Assembly: GCF_034424805.1 (NCBI RefSeq)
Contig: NZ_JAXOUF010000007.1
Coordinates: 198,768-262,767, forward strand
Source of the DNA: Labrys sedimenti
GTDB lineage: Bacteria; Pseudomonadota; Alphaproteobacteria; Rhizobiales; Labraceae
Length of the DNA: 64,000 nt
Direction of reading: 5' to 3'
The first letter of the stretch is position 1. Each line of letters begins with the position of its first letter. The notes beneath the pieces are model-generated. The model was not told the DNA's origin. It was given only the letters and a program-made list of their open reading frames with translations, and ran no database searches. Shown here one piece after another: positions 63,352 through 64,000 of the stretch. The translations under genes were made by a program, and so were the position numbers.

Positions 63352-63943
63352 GCAAGTCGATTGAGGTCCAACTGAAATATTCCAAACCGATACACCACCC
63401 CGTGGTGAAGGCTGACGACACAGCACTGGATTGCGCGAGGAGAAGCTGGCGGTTTTCCGTCCTGGTGGCCGGCTTGAAGTCGCTTTCCTGGGACAAACGC
63501 ATGGGAACGACATCGCACTGATTTGTGGAGCAATGCGGAGCAGCAAGACTTGCGCCGACACCGAGCTGACAAGGCTTGCGTCGCACGATACCGACCGAGG
63601 AATTCCGCCCTTCTTCCTCCCGAAAGCGGCAACTTTTACCATCTATCGTTAAAAAAGCTCCAAGTTCGCAACCGATCACAACAGGTATAATTCCACCTTC
63701 GGCGCTGGGTAGCCGATTTTTGCCGTGGGATTGCGCTCCCTCACCGATACAAAGTGCGGTATTGGGTGATGTAGAGACAGGAAGTGACAGGAAAAATGCG
63801 AGAATAGATCGATGCGGCCAAAGCCTAATACCAGATTGGTATTGGACCACGAAGTGTCATGTTCAAATGGATAGCTTTATATCGAAATCCAAGACGATAA
63901 GCTGACCTTCAACAAAGCTTCACTCGTGAAAAGGAGATCCAGC
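63352..63943. other. Intergenic stretch
   Basis: No gene was recognised on either strand. TGACAGGAA-like repeats occur near 63775-63792. AAGGAGA at about 63930-63937 is the ribosome site of the SDR gene that starts at 63944. Confidence 0.5.
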
Positions 63944-64000
63944 ATGGCCGATCACAGCATCAAGGGAAAAGTGGCGCTGATTGCCGGCGGCGGCAAGAAT
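63944..64000 (+). CDS. Short-chain dehydrogenase, N-terminal 19 codons (3' truncated by window end)
   Basis: ATG 63944 has AAGGAGA upstream and the frame reads 'IKGKVALIAGGGKN' to the window edge. This is the first strand and Gly-rich loop of an SDR nucleotide-binding fold, with an A-G-G-G-x-N loop instead of the usual T-G-x-x-x-G. Nothing else can be said from 57 bases. Confidence 0.65.
   Translation, partial: MADHSIKGKVALIAGGGKN

Overview
The window reads as a chromosomal segment of a GC-rich alphaproteobacterium, most likely Hyphomicrobiales (Rhizobiales). The grounds are a MucR/Ros-type regulator, the style and number of ABC uptake systems, a DUF6065 gene pair and the codon use. I cannot place it below order level. 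No rRNA, tRNA, CRISPR array or intact insertion sequence was seen; two IS3-type fragments are present.

Layout. (1) 1-5.1 kb, plus strand: the end of an amidohydrolase, a DoxX-like protein, an outer-membrane channel of the alginate-export family, two DUF1275 membrane proteins and an LtrA-like protein. (2) 5.4-14.4 kb: a carbohydrate or polyol locus. An RpiR regulator, a two-Rossmann dehydrogenase and an FGGY kinase are divergent from a complete sugar ABC importer. (3) 14.4-19.5 kb: a scarred region with two damaged AraC regulators (one frameshifted, one with a single in-frame amber codon), a Tat-exported alpha/beta hydrolase, a YgeA-type racemase lacking its first catalytic cysteine, and an SDR. 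(4) 19.8-23.6 kb, minus strand: a TetR-controlled periplasmic molybdoenzyme, cytochrome b and DUF5666 unit. (5) 24.2-26.2 kb: a small chorismate mutase, a SnoaL-like protein and a CdtB-like nuclease/phosphatase.

(6) 26.4-46.0 kb is the most striking part: two divergent operons. On the minus strand lie two tandem pairs of a DszA/NtaA-type flavin monooxygenase with a DszC/SfnB-type acyl-CoA-dehydrogenase-fold monooxygenase, then an Eis-type N-acetyltransferase and an Opp/Dpp-type ABC importer with fused ATPases. On the plus strand lie a dedicated groES-groEL pair and a second Opp/Dpp importer with split ATPases. The layout suggests uptake, N-acetylation and oxidative C-S (or C-N) cleavage of peptide-like or S-substituted-cysteine-like compounds, with a private chaperonin. 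No flavin reductase is visible.

(7) 46.0-64 kb is a surface and signalling region with an AT-rich core (about 46.9-51.7 kb). It holds MucR, two LuxR-type regulators with degenerate receivers, a SLOG/DUF2493-like protein, an L,D-transpeptidase lipoprotein, two DUF6065 proteins, a beta-barrel protein with a collagen-like tail, a 1200-residue autotransporter and a 7TMR-DISM histidine kinase. Two near-duplicate PhoB-type response regulators sit about 10 kb apart on the same strand. The second is divergent from the kinase, with only 12 bases between the two start codons. The window ends inside the first codons of an SDR gene.
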